This document shows, piece after piece, positions 1-9,665 of a stretch of 64,000 nt of DNA. Positions within the stretch are counted from its first letter, which is position 1. Each line of letters begins with the position of its first letter. Location of the stretch: the NCBI GenBank assembly GCA_910574475.1, contig CAJTAT010000002.1, positions 380,079 to 444,078 of the forward strand, in the 5' to 3' direction. The notes beneath the pieces were generated by a model that was given only the letters and a program-made list of their open reading frames with translations, did no database searches and was not told where the DNA came from. The position numbers were made by a program, and so were the translations under genes. The DNA comes from Clostridia bacterium (GTDB taxonomy: Bacteria > Bacillota > Clostridia > Lachnospirales > Lachnospiraceae).

Positions 1-239
1 TGGTTTAAGTCCTCCCGTTTCAAATAAACTTTTGCCCCGCCCAAATTCTCTGTCATATGGGCCGCATAGTAAAGTCTGGAGGGCCTTCCTGCATATTCAT
101 TTAGAAGCTCTGTCAGCTCTGCATTAAAAGCTGTATCATTTTTATAATGTCCATATGCCTCCTCCAGTTCCATCACAGCGTTCATTAACGTTTCTGGAAT
201 ATACTGGCCTCCATGAATTCCAAATCTGCCTTTTGACAT
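1..239 (-). CDS. trpB: Tryptophan synthase beta subunit, 5' part only
   Basis: The last step of tryptophan synthesis, condensing indole with serine on pyridoxal phosphate, is the expected role. Translating the minus strand from the ATG at 239-237 gives an N-terminus typical of TrpB: a [16 protein letters not shown] segment, then [10 protein letters not shown], then [14 protein letters not shown]. The last segment runs up to the residue before the PLP lysine, which would lie beyond the left edge. A strong GAAGGAG ribosome-binding site lies just upstream. The gene sits directly behind a T-box leader, so it should be controlled by tRNA charging. It is cut by the window edge, not broken. Confidence 0.93.
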   Translation of the reverse strand, partial: MSKGRFGIHGGQYIPETLMNAVMELEEAYGHYKNDTAFNAELTELLNEYAGRPSRLYYAAHMTENLGGAKVYLKREDLN

Positions 240-317
240 CATTCTTCTCCTTCTATAATCTTATATTTAATCTTACCAGCCATACCATTGTTCAAATGGT
301 ATTCTTCTGGATTGGAA

Positions 318-613
318 CAATAAAATACACCCGTCCTGACAGATATATTTTCTGTCAAGGACGAGTGTTCCTAATCCACCCGCGGTGCCACCTTGATTCA
401 CGTATGACCATGCCCTCTGCGGAATACCTTTATATTCCCGGCAACTGACGTATGCCCCCACGTCGCAGAATACTCAGCTCTTACGGCCTTTGACTGCGCC
501 CTCTGCGGTCCATTTGGCAATCTGCATCTCGATTCGGCTCACACCTAATCCGAACTCTCTGTGCGCGCATGATTACTTTGATCTCCGCTTCAACGGTTTT
601 CCTGATTAAACTT
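318..613 (-). promoter_or_regulatory. T-box riboswitch leader of trpB
   Basis: On the minus strand the leader carries the conserved T-box core AAGGTGGCACCGCGGGT (378-394). It is followed by a long terminator hairpin, with arms at about 327-342 and 352-368 and an ATTTTATT tail. The 5' part has Stem I landmarks: an AGAGAG stretch and a GGTGTGA loop flanked by TTCGG and CCGAA. A TGG triplet at 510-512 is the candidate tryptophan specifier codon, which fits the downstream trpB. Known mechanism: uncharged tRNA binding stabilises the antiterminator. The T-box call is firm; the specifier assignment is an inference. Confidence 0.9.
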
Positions 614-619
614 CTTATT

Positions 620-648
620 AATTTACCACAGAACTTTTTCTTTGTCAA
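620..648 (-). promoter_or_regulatory. SigA-type promoter of the T-box/trpB unit
   Basis: A perfect -35 TTGACA (643-648 on the plus axis) is followed after 17 bases by TAAATT (620-625) as -10, placing the start near 613. It lies just before the end of the aldo/keto reductase gene. Confidence 0.65.
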
Positions 649-657
649 GATCAGGTT

Positions 658-1689
658 TTACAGCGTCACTCTCCCCGCCAAAATGTCCTCATAGTCTTTC
701 AGATTCTTTTCCAGAAGCGTAGGCGTATCCAGACCGAAGGGACATTTCTTTTTGCAGGCGCCACAATGCTTACACTCCTTTACCTTCATCATCTTTGCCT
801 GTACTTCAGGCGTCAACTGAAGTTCAGAGGGTGAACGGCGGATGAGCTGTGACATGCGGGCGCAGTTATTAATCTCGATCCCTACAGGACACGGCATACA
901 GTAACCGCAGGATCTGCAGAAATCAGAGCCTAGCTCTGCCTTGTCCTTTGCAATCTCAGCCTTGATATCCTCCGTCATCTCTGGCGGGTTCTCTATGTAA
1001 GAAAGGAATTCATCTAATTCGCCCTCTCTCTGAATCCCCCAGATAGGAAGCACATGATCAAATTGGGCTAAAAACGCATAGGCAGCAGCAGAATTCGTCA
1101 GCAAGCCGCCGGACAAGCCCTTCATGGCGATAAATCCCATATTCTTTTGACGACATTTATCTACCAACTCCAGCTCATACTCAGTAGCCAAATAGCAAAA
1201 TGGAAACTGTAAGGTTTCATAAAGTCCGCTGTCTATAGCTTCATGGGCCACTTTCAGACGGTGGTTGCTGATACCAATATGGCGAATCTTTCCTTGCTCC
1301 TTTGCCTCCAGCATAGCTTCATAAAGCCCGCTTCCATCGCCAGGTTTCGGGCAGAAGGGCGGATTGTGGAATTGGTAAATGTCCAGATAGTCTGTCTTTA
1401 GGTTCTGAAGAGACTCATCTAATTGCTTACGAAAATCATCTGCATTTAAAGCCATGGTTTTTGAAGCTAAAAAGACCTGCTCTCTCATTCCCTCAAAGGC
1501 AATGCCCAGTTTTTCTTCGCTGTCTGTGTAAAAGCGGGCTGTATCAAAGAAATGCATCCCACCCTCATATGCTCTTCTCACCAGTGCCACAGCCTGTTCT
1601 TTCGAAATTCTCTGGATGGGAAGAGCTCCAAATCCATTTTTATTCACAGTAATTCCTGTGCTTCCAAGCGTTACTTCTACCATCATCAT
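658..1689 (-). CDS. Aldo/keto reductase with C-terminal 4Fe-4S ferredoxin domain
   Basis: This 343-residue protein starts with an aldo/keto reductase TIM barrel. Candidate catalytic residues are Asp in DTARFYTD, a Lys in SKTMAL and His in YQFHNP. The last third has two cysteine clusters, CRSCGYCMPCPVG and CKHCGACKKKCPFG, typical of 4Fe-4S ferredoxin folds. The family (COG1453 type) is cytoplasmic and probably couples a substrate redox reaction to iron-sulfur electron transfer; the substrate is unknown. The start overlaps the stop of the GH13 gene upstream (ATGA), so the two are probably co-translated. Three successive ATG codons (1689, 1686, 1683) make the exact start uncertain. Confidence 0.88.
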   Translation of the reverse strand: MMMVEVTLGSTGITVNKNGFGALPIQRISKEQAVALVRRAYEGGMHFFDTARFYTDSEEKLGIAFEGMREQVFLASKTMALNADDFRKQLDESLQNLKTDYLDIYQFHNPPFCPKPGDGSGLYEAMLEAKEQGKIRHIGISNHRLKVAHEAIDSGLYETLQFPFCYLATEYELELVDKCRQKNMGFIAMKGLSGGLLTNSAAAYAFLAQFDHVLPIWGIQREGELDEFLSYIENPPEMTEDIKAEIAKDKAELGSDFCRSCGYCMPCPVGIEINNCARMSQLIRRSPSELQLTPEVQAKMMKVKECKHCGACKKKCPFGLDTPTLLEKNLKDYEDILAGRVTL

Positions 1690-3773
1690 TCCCCCCGTTT
1701 CAGTTCTGTTACTCTTCTGTCAACATTTCCCTGCATTGTATTACGCAGCACTGCAGCAGAGTAAGCTGGCATAAAAATCTCCAACATCCCATTTTCAATG
1801 AGATAATGTGCACATACGACTGAAAATCCATCCTCTATAGATAAAATCAGTCGCTCCATCAAAACTCCATCAGGAATCTCTGCAATCCACACAGGCACTT
1901 TCAGTTTCATTCCCTCTGAGTTATTATTCACAATGGTTACAATTTGACTCTCCCTATTAAATCTTCCATAACTGAAAATTCCCTTTCCTGTAAGCAATGG
2001 CACGCCACAACCACTTTTACAGGCTGAATTCTCTTTACGTATTCGAATCAGTTCTTTATGAAATTGAATCAGTTCCTGATCCTCATTCCCCCAGGGATAC
2101 GTCCGTCGGTTGTCTGGATCTGTAAAGCCACACAAGCCGGCCTCATCTCCGTAATAAATAGTAGGCGCTCCATGCCATGTCATCTGCATAGTGACAGCCT
2201 CCCGGAATACTGCCTTTGATACATTTTCAGACGCTGCCTCACATCCCAAGTCTCTGGCTCTTCCTACTTTATGATTTGTTCTCGTCAAAAAACGTGAGTG
2301 ATCGTGATTGGACAACTGATTCATGGCAATCATATATGATTGTCCATAGAAAGCGCGGATATTGTGACGCAGGGCTCCCAAAAGCGCTTCATCATTATTT
2401 AGCAAATCTTCCCGATATAATTCACTGTGCTTTTCCATTCCAGTGAGAAACCAGGTCAAAGGTTCCATAAATGCGTCGTAGTTCATCACAGAGTCCCATT
2501 CATCTCCCTGAAGCCAAGAAGCCGCATCTCCGTAATGCTCCGCATAGATCACTGCATTGGGGTTTGCCTCTTTTACATTTCTTCGAAAATCCTTCCAGAA
2601 ATGATGATTAAATTCACAGGACAGCCCCAAATCCGCCGCCACATCCAGGCGCCATCCATCTACATTGTATGGAGGGGATACCCATTTGCGGGCAATTCTC
2701 ATAATATAGTTATAAAGCTCCTCTGATGTCTCATAGCAGAGTTTTGGCAATGTCATATGCCCCCACCAGCCATCATAATACTCATTATAGGGCCACTCAT
2801 GCTCATTGTTGAACTTAAAAAATTTGTGATAGGGACTTTCTTCTGATATAAAGGCACCTTTCTCATAATCGCCATTACCCTCATACAACCGCTCTCTGTC
2901 CAGCCATTTATTAAAGGAGCCACAATGATTGAATACTCCATCCAGCAGAATCTTAATTCCCCGCTTATGCACTTCTTCCACAAAATGAATAAAGAATTCA
3001 TTGCTGGCTTCCAAATTCTCTTTATTAACCACCCGCTTCATATATTTTGTGGCTTTTTGATTGTTCAGCTCTCCCTTTGGCAAAAGCTCTCCGCCATCTT
3101 CTTTGATTATTGTATAATGGGGATCAATATAATCATAGTCTTGGCAGTCATATTTGTGGTTGGAAGGGGACACAAATATGGGGTTCATATAAATTACTTC
3201 AATTCCCAGATCCACCAGATAATCTAACTTATCCAGGATCCCCTGCAAATCTCCCCCATAAAAAGAGCGCACATCCATAGCCTTTGGATTCTGATCCCAG
3301 TCCTTCACTCGCTCTACCTGTTTGCCAATATAAGCATACTCCCCAGTTATCACATCGTTGGACGGATCACCGTTGTAGAAGCGATCTACATAGATCTGAT
3401 ACATCACTGCTCCTTTGATCCAGTCAGGTACAAAAAAGCCAGGTATGATCCCAAAAGAATAGCAACTCTGTAAATCATTGGTAATTCCCTGCTTGTTATA
3501 AAATACACGTTCTCCGCCTGTCCGCACTTCGAAAAAATAAAGGATCTTTTCTTCTTTCACCTCTATATCTAATTTGTAATAGTCAAATACATCATTGGAG
3601 GTGAATTTTTCCATAAGTATTCGGCTTCCACCGCTGATCAAAAATACCCTGTCTACATTATCTTTTGCTGTCCGAAATATTACTCTGGTGATATCTCCAG
3701 GGTTTACTTCCAGAGGAATCCTATACTGTTCCGATTCATCTGAAAAAAGTGCCTCTCTATTGATTCTTTTCAT
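1686..3773 (-). CDS. GH13 alpha-glucan hydrolase, neopullulanase/cyclomaltodextrinase-like
   Basis: The 695-residue protein has the four conserved regions of the alpha-amylase family. They are DGVFNH (about 279-284), GWRLDVA with the nucleophile Asp near 378, the acid Glu in AEHYGDA near 413, and NHDH near 483-486. A roughly 120-residue N-terminal beta domain precedes the barrel, as in neopullulanases and cyclomaltodextrinases. No signal peptide is seen, so it probably acts in the cytoplasm on imported maltodextrins. It shares an ATGA overlap with the downstream reductase. Its own promoter and an upstream terminator separate it from ftsH. The exact substrate cannot be told from sequence. Confidence 0.9.
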   Translation of the reverse strand: MKRINREALFSDESEQYRIPLEVNPGDITRVIFRTAKDNVDRVFLISGGSRILMEKFTSNDVFDYYKLDIEVKEEKILYFFEVRTGGERVFYNKQGITNDLQSCYSFGIIPGFFVPDWIKGAVMYQIYVDRFYNGDPSNDVITGEYAYIGKQVERVKDWDQNPKAMDVRSFYGGDLQGILDKLDYLVDLGIEVIYMNPIFVSPSNHKYDCQDYDYIDPHYTIIKEDGGELLPKGELNNQKATKYMKRVVNKENLEASNEFFIHFVEEVHKRGIKILLDGVFNHCGSFNKWLDRERLYEGNGDYEKGAFISEESPYHKFFKFNNEHEWPYNEYYDGWWGHMTLPKLCYETSEELYNYIMRIARKWVSPPYNVDGWRLDVAADLGLSCEFNHHFWKDFRRNVKEANPNAVIYAEHYGDAASWLQGDEWDSVMNYDAFMEPLTWFLTGMEKHSELYREDLLNNDEALLGALRHNIRAFYGQSYMIAMNQLSNHDHSRFLTRTNHKVGRARDLGCEAASENVSKAVFREAVTMQMTWHGAPTIYYGDEAGLCGFTDPDNRRTYPWGNEDQELIQFHKELIRIRKENSACKSGCGVPLLTGKGIFSYGRFNRESQIVTIVNNNSEGMKLKVPVWIAEIPDGVLMERLILSIEDGFSVVCAHYLIENGMLEIFMPAYSAAVLRNTMQGNVDRRVTELKRGE

Positions 3774-3831
3774 CCAATCTCCATCCTGTTGTCTTAATTC
3801 CCTACATAAGTAATATACTTTTCTTTTTTAT

Positions 3832-3860
3832 ATCATATCCTCTCTTACTCAAAATTACAA
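3832..3860 (-). promoter_or_regulatory. SigA-type promoter of the GH13 gene
   Basis: The minus strand shows TTGTAA (3855-3860) and TATGAT (3832-3837) separated by 17 bases, about 60 bases before the GH13 start codon. It lies downstream of the ftsH terminator, so the GH13 gene need not depend on read-through. Confidence 0.6.
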
Positions 3861-3885
3861 CTATATATGTAAAAAAATGGGCAGT

Positions 3886-3920
3886 AAAAAAGGCAGCCGT
3901 TTCGATCTGCTGCCTTTTTT
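3886..3920 (-). terminator. Bidirectional terminator downstream of ftsH
   Basis: A 12-bp perfect stem (AAAAAAGGCAGC at 3886-3897 with its complement at 3909-3920) has an 11-base loop. A/T runs on both flanks let it act in either direction. It ends the ftsH unit and any short transcript started at the promoter near 3993. Confidence 0.85.
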
Positions 3921-3992
3921 AGGAGAAGGTATTTCTTTTACTTATGGGGTGTAGCAAAAACTATATAATGTATTGGGGGTTTTACAAGTATT

Positions 3993-4001
3993 ATTATAGC
4001 A
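3993..4001 (-). promoter_or_regulatory. Extended -10 promoter between ftsH and the terminator
   Basis: The minus strand reads TGCTATAAT, a perfect -10 with the extended TG motif. It lies inside the 375-base gap between GH13 and ftsH and points at the terminator about 75 bases on. No convincing -35 is seen. Its product would be an RNA of about 100 bases. The rest of the gap holds no gene. Confidence 0.5.
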
Positions 4002-4165
4002 TAACTTCAAAATAAGTGTGCACAAACTTTACAAAATTTGATATTGCTTTTTGTTAACAATTCACAAATGTTTTCCGTCACTTTGACGGTAAAAACCTCT
4101 TTGAAGTATTACGACTGTTTGTCGCAGCCTATAGTTCCCTCTTACTTTTCCCGTATTTTGGCCTT

Positions 4166-5974
4166 TTACCCCTCAAATAACGCTTCAAATTCTTCTCTGG
4201 TAATTTTTTCATTCTGAAGTAAGAGCTCTGCCGCGCTATCCAGCACCTTACGATGCTCTAAAATAATACCCTTTGCCTTTACATAACATTCATCAACGAT
4301 TCGCTTGATCTCTGCATCAATCTTACTGGCCACATCTTCACCGTACCCTTTGGTATGGCCAAAATCTCGCCCGATAAATACTTCTTCGTCCGAGTCATAA
4401 TTAACGAGTCCCAATTCTTCTGACATGCCATATTTTGTCACCATGGCCCGAGCCACGCTGGTGGCCTGCTTAATGTCCTGAGAAGCTCCTGTGGTGATAT
4501 CGTCAAATATTAGCTCTTCGGCAATTCTCCCGCCCAGGGATACCTGAATATCCTGGAGCATTTTGCCCTTTGTATTGAACATCTCATCTTTTTCCGGCAG
4601 AGGCATGGTATAGCCTGCTGCCCCCACACCCGTGGGAATAATGGACACTGTATAAACTGGTCCCACATCCGGCAATACATGGAATAAAATTGCATGGCCT
4701 GCCTCATGATAAGCTGTGATTCTCTTTTCCTTCTCAGACACAATACGGCTCTTCTTCTCAGCTCCAATCCCAACTTTTACAAAGGATTTGCGGATGTCGC
4801 TCTGCACAATAAAAGCTCTGTCATCTTTGGCTGCAAAAATGGCTGCCTCATTCATCAAGTTCTCCAGGTCTGCGCCTGTCATTCCGGCTGTGGTCTGTGC
4901 CACTTGCTTGAGATCCACGTCTTCTGCCAAAGGCTTATTCTTGGCATGTACCTGTAAAATCTCTTCCCTGCCTTTCACGTCTGGCCGTCCCACCATAATC
5001 TTACGATCAAATCGGCCGGGACGTAGGATAGCAGGATCCAGAATGTCCACCCGGTTAGTAGCCGCCATCACAATAATTCCCTCATTAATGCCGAATCCAT
5101 CCATCTCCACCAAAAGCTGGTTCAAGGTCTGCTCACGCTCATCATGACCGCCGCCCATACCGCTTCCACGGCGTCTGGCTACTGCATCAATCTCGTCAAT
5201 AAACACAATACAGGGATTGTTTCTCTTGGCGTCTGCAAATAGATCACGGACGCGGGAAGCTCCCACACCCACGAACATTTCCACAAAATCAGAGCCTGAA
5301 ATACTGAAGAATGGAACTCCTGCTTCTCCGGCCACTGCTTTGGCCAGAAGGGTCTTACCCGTTCCGGGAGGGCCTTCCAAAAGCACACCCTTGGGAATCC
5401 GGGCTCCCACTCTGGTATACTTCTGTGGCGTCTTAAGAAAATCTACAATCTCCCGCAATTCTTCTTTTTCTTCCTGAAGACCTGCCACATCTTTAAAAGT
5501 AGTATTGATCTGCTCCTGGGTGGTCATTTTAGCTCGACTTCTGCCAAAATCCATCATTTTGCCATTGCCGCCGCCTGCCTGCCGATTCATAATCATTACC
5601 ATGACAAACACTACTACCACTGACACGAGAAGAGGAACCCCAAGGGACGTCATCCAATTTGCTTCTTTTACCTCAGCAAAAGAAACAGGTACTCCCTGGG
5701 ATTGAAGAATATCTCTCGCCTCTACAGTGTCTGGCACATTTACATTTGGTTTGCTGCCATTTTTCATAGTCAGCTTTACTGTTCCGGTAGGCGTCGCCTC
5801 GCTCTGGCTGATCACAGCGCTGATAACTTCACCACTTGCCACATCGTCTTTAAATTGGGAATAGGTATACAAATTCTCCATTTCCAGTCTCTTTGCAAAA
5901 TCTGTGAGCAGAAATCCGATCATCACAAAGAGAATCAAATAAAAGATAGATACCCGAAATTGTCTGTTGTTCAA
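4166..5974 (-). CDS. ftsH: ATP-dependent zinc metalloprotease FtsH
   Basis: This membrane-bound AAA+ protease degrades membrane and regulatory proteins. The 602-residue sequence has an N-terminal membrane helix (about 9-27), an extracytoplasmic domain, and a second helix (about 108-130). The AAA+ module follows with Walker A GPPGTGKT (201-208), Walker B in FIDEIDAV and the SRH segment ATNRVDILD. The zinc-binding HEAGH lies near 420. The length is normal for the family. It is the last gene of the conserved spoIIE-tilS-hpt-ftsH block. A 7-bp inverted repeat (6073-6087) lies in the 125-base gap before it. Confidence 0.97.
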   Translation of the reverse strand: MNNRQFRVSIFYLILFVMIGFLLTDFAKRLEMENLYTYSQFKDDVASGEVISAVISQSEATPTGTVKLTMKNGSKPNVNVPDTVEARDILQSQGVPVSFAEVKEANWMTSLGVPLLVSVVVVFVMVMIMNRQAGGGNGKMMDFGRSRAKMTTQEQINTTFKDVAGLQEEKEELREIVDFLKTPQKYTRVGARIPKGVLLEGPPGTGKTLLAKAVAGEAGVPFFSISGSDFVEMFVGVGASRVRDLFADAKRNNPCIVFIDEIDAVARRRGSGMGGGHDEREQTLNQLLVEMDGFGINEGIIVMAATNRVDILDPAILRPGRFDRKIMVGRPDVKGREEILQVHAKNKPLAEDVDLKQVAQTTAGMTGADLENLMNEAAIFAAKDDRAFIVQSDIRKSFVKVGIGAEKKSRIVSEKEKRITAYHEAGHAILFHVLPDVGPVYTVSIIPTGVGAAGYTMPLPEKDEMFNTKGKMLQDIQVSLGGRIAEELIFDDITTGASQDIKQATSVARAMVTKYGMSEELGLVNYDSDEEVFIGRDFGHTKGYGEDVASKIDAEIKRIVDECYVKAKGIILEHRKVLDSAAELLLQNEKITREEFEALFEG

Positions 5975-6099
5975 ATCCTTTCCTCCTAATTTTAAGTTTC
6001 GCCTAGGCCTTACCAGTACGCAGGGAACCAGAACAAATTTCCAGCTACAAAAACATATGTCTGTAAATCATTCTGTACACTGTACAGGCCTTCGCTGTC

Positions 6100-6627
6100 T
6101 TAGTCTATGAATTCAATGACTCCAATATATGGAAGATTCCGGTACCTCTGGTCGTAGTCCAGGCCATAGCCCACCACAAACTCATCGGGGATGCGAAAAC
6201 CGGTATACTTTACCTCCACATCCACCACCCTGCGGGAGGGTTTATCCAGAAGAGTACAGATAGCCATTGTCTTTGGATGCCTCTGTCCCAGTAGTTTTAC
6301 CAGGTGATTTAAGGTTCGACCGGAATCAATGATATCCTCTACAATAATTACATTTTTATCCTGAAGGGGTTCATCCAGGTCTTTGCTCAGGCGAACCACA
6401 CCGCTGGATTTTGTCTCGGCTCCATAGCTGGAAACCTGCATAAAATCTATGGTAACAGGAACCGTAATTCTTTTTGCCAGCTCGCAGACAAAGAAAACGC
6501 TTCCTTTCAGTATACAGATCAAATGGACTTCCTGTCCTGCATAATCTTCACTTATTTTTTTCCCAAGCTCCTCAATCTTCTCATCAACTTCCTTCTCTGG
6601 TATCATGACCCTGATTTTCTCAGCCAT
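6100..6627 (-). CDS. hpt: Hypoxanthine phosphoribosyltransferase
   Basis: This enzyme salvages hypoxanthine and guanine with PRPP to form IMP and GMP. The 175-residue sequence has the PRPP-binding loop VIIVEDIIDSGRTL and the usual family length. It overlaps the 3' end of tilS by 8 bases, which suggests translational coupling. The tilS-hpt-ftsH order is conserved across Bacilli and Clostridia, so the identity is secure both from motifs and context. Confidence 0.96.
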   Translation of the reverse strand: MAEKIRVMIPEKEVDEKIEELGKKISEDYAGQEVHLICILKGSVFFVCELAKRITVPVTIDFMQVSSYGAETKSSGVVRLSKDLDEPLQDKNVIIVEDIIDSGRTLNHLVKLLGQRHPKTMAICTLLDKPSRRVVDVEVKYTGFRIPDEFVVGYGLDYDQRYRNLPYIGVIEFID

Positions 6628-8002
6628 CTTGTTTTCCTCCGTATATCTGTACTTTCAAAATTCTTTTGGTACTTTCTGTCACTTTATAGCCTTCACTGAT
6701 GCGTCTGCCCGGAATCCACATAATATGGCTTCCGTCAGCTAACAGCAGGATCTGTCCTCTCTGTTCCCTTGGTACCTTCTGATCAATCAGATAATCTTTT
6801 AACTTTTTTCTTCCATGTTCCTGATTTATCTCTAAGTAGTCTCCTGGCATCCGTCTGCGGATCTCCAGAGATTTTTTTATTTTATCATAATCAAACCATT
6901 TCGTATATGTTTTTTCTGTATTTTCCCAAAAAAGTTCCTCAGAAAACGTCCATTTTTCCTTTCCAACCACATAAGTGCCAGGAACAGCAGGATAAAGAGG
7001 CGCATCTTTTTCCAAATTTTCAGGAACTGGATTTCTACAGCAGAGACAAAGCCCTGTATACTCCCGATACACACTTCGTCCTCCAGGCAAGTCCAAACGG
7101 CTTCCAACCTTCTTTTCCCAGAGTGCCTCCAGCAACTGAATATGTATCCGTTCCATATCTCTTAAGCCTCCTCCTGCTTCTTTCAGGCAGCGGCGAAACA
7201 GACGCGATCTCAGTACAGGGTCTAGCTGTCCAAAGACATCCCCCAATATACGACAGCTATCCTTTTCCCACTGGACATATTGCTGGCAGGCTTTCTCTGT
7301 CTCCTCCTCAAGATATCTCTCAATCTCCCTGAGCTCTGTCCCTGTATCCGCCATATGCCTGACAGACTGAGCGTTAATCTGCTTTTGAGCGCAGGAAAGA
7401 ATGGTATGCCGGATTCGGTTCCTTGTATACTCCTGGTCCATATTTGTCTGATCGGTACGCCAGGAAAGTTCTCGTTCTCCCAGCCACTGAAGGATTTCAT
7501 CCTGCTCTACACAGAGCAGAGGACGTATAATCTTTCCGCGGACAGGTTCCATGCCGGAAAGCCCGCGGATTCCCGTTCCACGAAACAAATGAAACAACAT
7601 GGTCTCTGCCTGATCGTTGGCGTGGTGCGCCACAGCAATGCGATTGCACTGATAAGCCTGGGCATCCTCATGAAAGGCTTCGTAACGATACATTCTTCCA
7701 GCTTCCTCCAGGGTGAGATTTTCCCTGGCCGCTCTCCCACGGACATCACAAGTATGGCGCACAAGAAAAATTCCCTGAGCCTCGCAAAGGTTTCGCACAA
7801 AGGCCTCATCCTGGATAGCCTCCTCCCGCAATCCATGATTCACATGTACGCACATCAGAGTAAAATCCAGCTCCTGGACAAGCTCTAGTAGCGCAAAAAG
7901 CAGGCATACGGAATCTGGTCCTCCCGATATGCCCACCAAGACTTTGTCCTTCGGCCGTATCATCCCATTTTCCCTGATATATTCACGGATCCGCTTAATC
8001 AT
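6620..8002 (-). CDS. tilS: tRNA(Ile)-lysidine synthetase
   Basis: TilS modifies C34 of the CAU-anticodon isoleucine tRNA to lysidine, so that it reads AUA instead of AUG. The 460-residue protein begins with an N-type ATP pyrophosphatase domain whose PP-loop reads GISGGPDSVCL. It also has the family motif HHANDQAETML and a C-terminal TilS substrate-binding domain. The length matches the long (Bacillus-like) form. It lies between spoIIE and hpt, as expected. Confidence 0.96.
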   Translation of the reverse strand: MIKRIREYIRENGMIRPKDKVLVGISGGPDSVCLLFALLELVQELDFTLMCVHVNHGLREEAIQDEAFVRNLCEAQGIFLVRHTCDVRGRAARENLTLEEAGRMYRYEAFHEDAQAYQCNRIAVAHHANDQAETMLFHLFRGTGIRGLSGMEPVRGKIIRPLLCVEQDEILQWLGERELSWRTDQTNMDQEYTRNRIRHTILSCAQKQINAQSVRHMADTGTELREIERYLEEETEKACQQYVQWEKDSCRILGDVFGQLDPVLRSRLFRRCLKEAGGGLRDMERIHIQLLEALWEKKVGSRLDLPGGRSVYREYTGLCLCCRNPVPENLEKDAPLYPAVPGTYVVGKEKWTFSEELFWENTEKTYTKWFDYDKIKKSLEIRRRMPGDYLEINQEHGRKKLKDYLIDQKVPREQRGQILLLADGSHIMWIPGRRISEGYKVTESTKRILKVQIYGGKQDG

Positions 8003-8034
8003 TTGTTCTTCCTCCTGATTTTATTTCGATTTTT

Positions 8035-9447
8035 CTAATATTTTACAATTCCCATAACCAGTACTGTCATATCGTCCAGAGGTTCTCCCTGGTGATACTG
8101 CTGTACCCGATCCAGAATGTACGCTGCCAGTTCATTTGGATTTCCTGTGTCATGCTCCATGATAATGTCTTTCATCAGGCATTCCTGGTGAGCCGTTGGA
8201 AGAGCGTCCATCACTCCGTCTGTCACCATAATTACCATATCTCCATCATAGAGCTTTTTGCTGGTACAATCCAGATCTAATTTGTGAAATACACCTGCCG
8301 GCAAACTGGTAGATGAGATTGTTTCCACCCAGTTTTCCCTCCTGATAAACGTGGTTGAGGCTCCAACTTTCAAAAACTCACAAATGCCCGTGTATAGATC
8401 CAGGCAGCTAATGTCAATGGTGGAAAACACCTGGACGTCAGAACGGACAATCAGAGCTGAGTTAATCATTCGCACCGCTGTTTCTTTGGAAAATCCCGCT
8501 TCCAGAAATTCCTCCAAAAGATCGATGACTAATTCACTTTCTCGGTAAGCTACAAGGCCAGATCCCATTCCATCTGAGAGCGCAGCCACAAATTGCCCTT
8601 CCCTGCATTGGTAGAGAGAAAAATTATCGCCCGAAATTTGCTCCTCTTCTTTGACTGCTCTCTCAATTCCGTAGAGTACCTGGAAGTTCGTCCTCTCTAC
8701 AAACAAAACTGTAGTCCTCTCACTGCCGATAAAAGCCCGGCTGTCTTTTCCTGGCATCATGGACTTTTTCATCAATTTAGACAGGACTACTGCGATCTCT
8801 TTGACTGACACACAGCGATGCCTTTTTGTCTTTGTAGTTATGTACACCTCCTGGCGTTTTTCCTCCTGACTGTACACAAGAACAGAGTAAACCATAAGTC
8901 CCATAGATTTTAGCTTTCTCTTTAAGTGGTGCTCCAAGCTTTCATCTGTACGCGTATCCCACACATGTTCCACCGCATCAGCCATAATCTGGGCCATTTC
9001 ATTTAGCTGTACGGCGACTGCCGCCCTGTTTTCTTCCAATCTCGTATTCCAGAGCAAGTCCATCTTGGAAGGCAGATCAAGAACCGCCTCCCCCGCTTCC
9101 ATATTTGCCAGAATATCTGGCTCCTTTTTGTTTGATGGAATGGAAAAGCTCCGTGCAAGGCTGCGGAAAGCTTCTTCATACTCATGAACTTTTGAGCGGA
9201 CTGGATGAATCAATACATCCTCATCTTCTTCTGAAGGTATTGGTTCCAGCAACCATTCCATCAGGGTACCGCAGATGACTGTCAGTGAGCATACCAGCAA
9301 TCCCTGGGCAGCTCCCAGAAACACTGCAAACTCATTTTCCACCTGGAGCAGTCCCACACTAATCTGCATAGCCGCTACACACGTGCCGGCAATGACTCCG
9401 TAGAGCCATCCATAGCTTTTGCCCTTTTGTTTTTCTTCCCGTTTCAT
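8035..9447 (-). CDS. spoIIE: Short SpoIIE-type PP2C protein phosphatase
   Basis: SpoIIE dephosphorylates the anti-anti-sigma factor SpoIIAA to switch on SigF in the forespore. This 470-residue protein ends in a PPM/PP2C phosphatase domain, with metal-ligand segments AALSDGMGSG and MVTDGVMDAL. It starts with only two membrane helices (about 14-34 and 38-66), whereas the B. subtilis protein is over 800 residues with about ten helices. Position between divIC and tilS and a 21-base-spacer promoter support the identity. It might instead be a related phosphatase in the spoIIE position, but context favours SpoIIE. Confidence 0.85.
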   Translation of the reverse strand: MKREEKQKGKSYGWLYGVIAGTCVAAMQISVGLLQVENEFAVFLGAAQGLLVCSLTVICGTLMEWLLEPIPSEEDEDVLIHPVRSKVHEYEEAFRSLARSFSIPSNKKEPDILANMEAGEAVLDLPSKMDLLWNTRLEENRAAVAVQLNEMAQIMADAVEHVWDTRTDESLEHHLKRKLKSMGLMVYSVLVYSQEEKRQEVYITTKTKRHRCVSVKEIAVVLSKLMKKSMMPGKDSRAFIGSERTTVLFVERTNFQVLYGIERAVKEEEQISGDNFSLYQCREGQFVAALSDGMGSGLVAYRESELVIDLLEEFLEAGFSKETAVRMINSALIVRSDVQVFSTIDISCLDLYTGICEFLKVGASTTFIRRENWVETISSTSLPAGVFHKLDLDCTSKKLYDGDMVIMVTDGVMDALPTAHQECLMKDIIMEHDTGNPNELAAYILDRVQQYHQGEPLDDMTVLVMGIVKY

Positions 9448-9492
9448 ATCTCAATCCTCCATTTTCTTCTGTGTGTGTCTGTGTAGTTGCGT

Positions 9493-9525
9493 ATTATAGA
9501 GGACATAAAATGAATATTTTGTCAA
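9493..9525 (-). promoter_or_regulatory. Spo0A-type promoter of spoIIE (21-base spacer)
   Basis: A perfect -35 TTGACA (9520-9525) and a perfect -10 TATAAT (9493-9498) are separated by 21 bases. This odd spacing is known from Spo0A-dependent SigA promoters such as B. subtilis spoIIE and spoIIG. On the plus strand the -35 overlaps TTTTGTCAAAAATA, one base off the Spo0A core TGTCGAA. Confidence 0.7.
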
Positions 9526-9665
9526 AAATAGGAGGCGTTTTCTTAAAGATTCAGACAAATTAAGACATAGAATCCGTTATATGAAGTTCTTGATTTTTTG
9601 GAAAAACTTAAGATTGTTATATAATATAGAATAAAAGAGACGCCACCGCAGCAGCATCCCTTCTT

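Noticed and set aside
6769..7888. Two long plus-strand frames opposite tilS.
   Set aside because: They are shadows; tilS has its motifs and conserved context.
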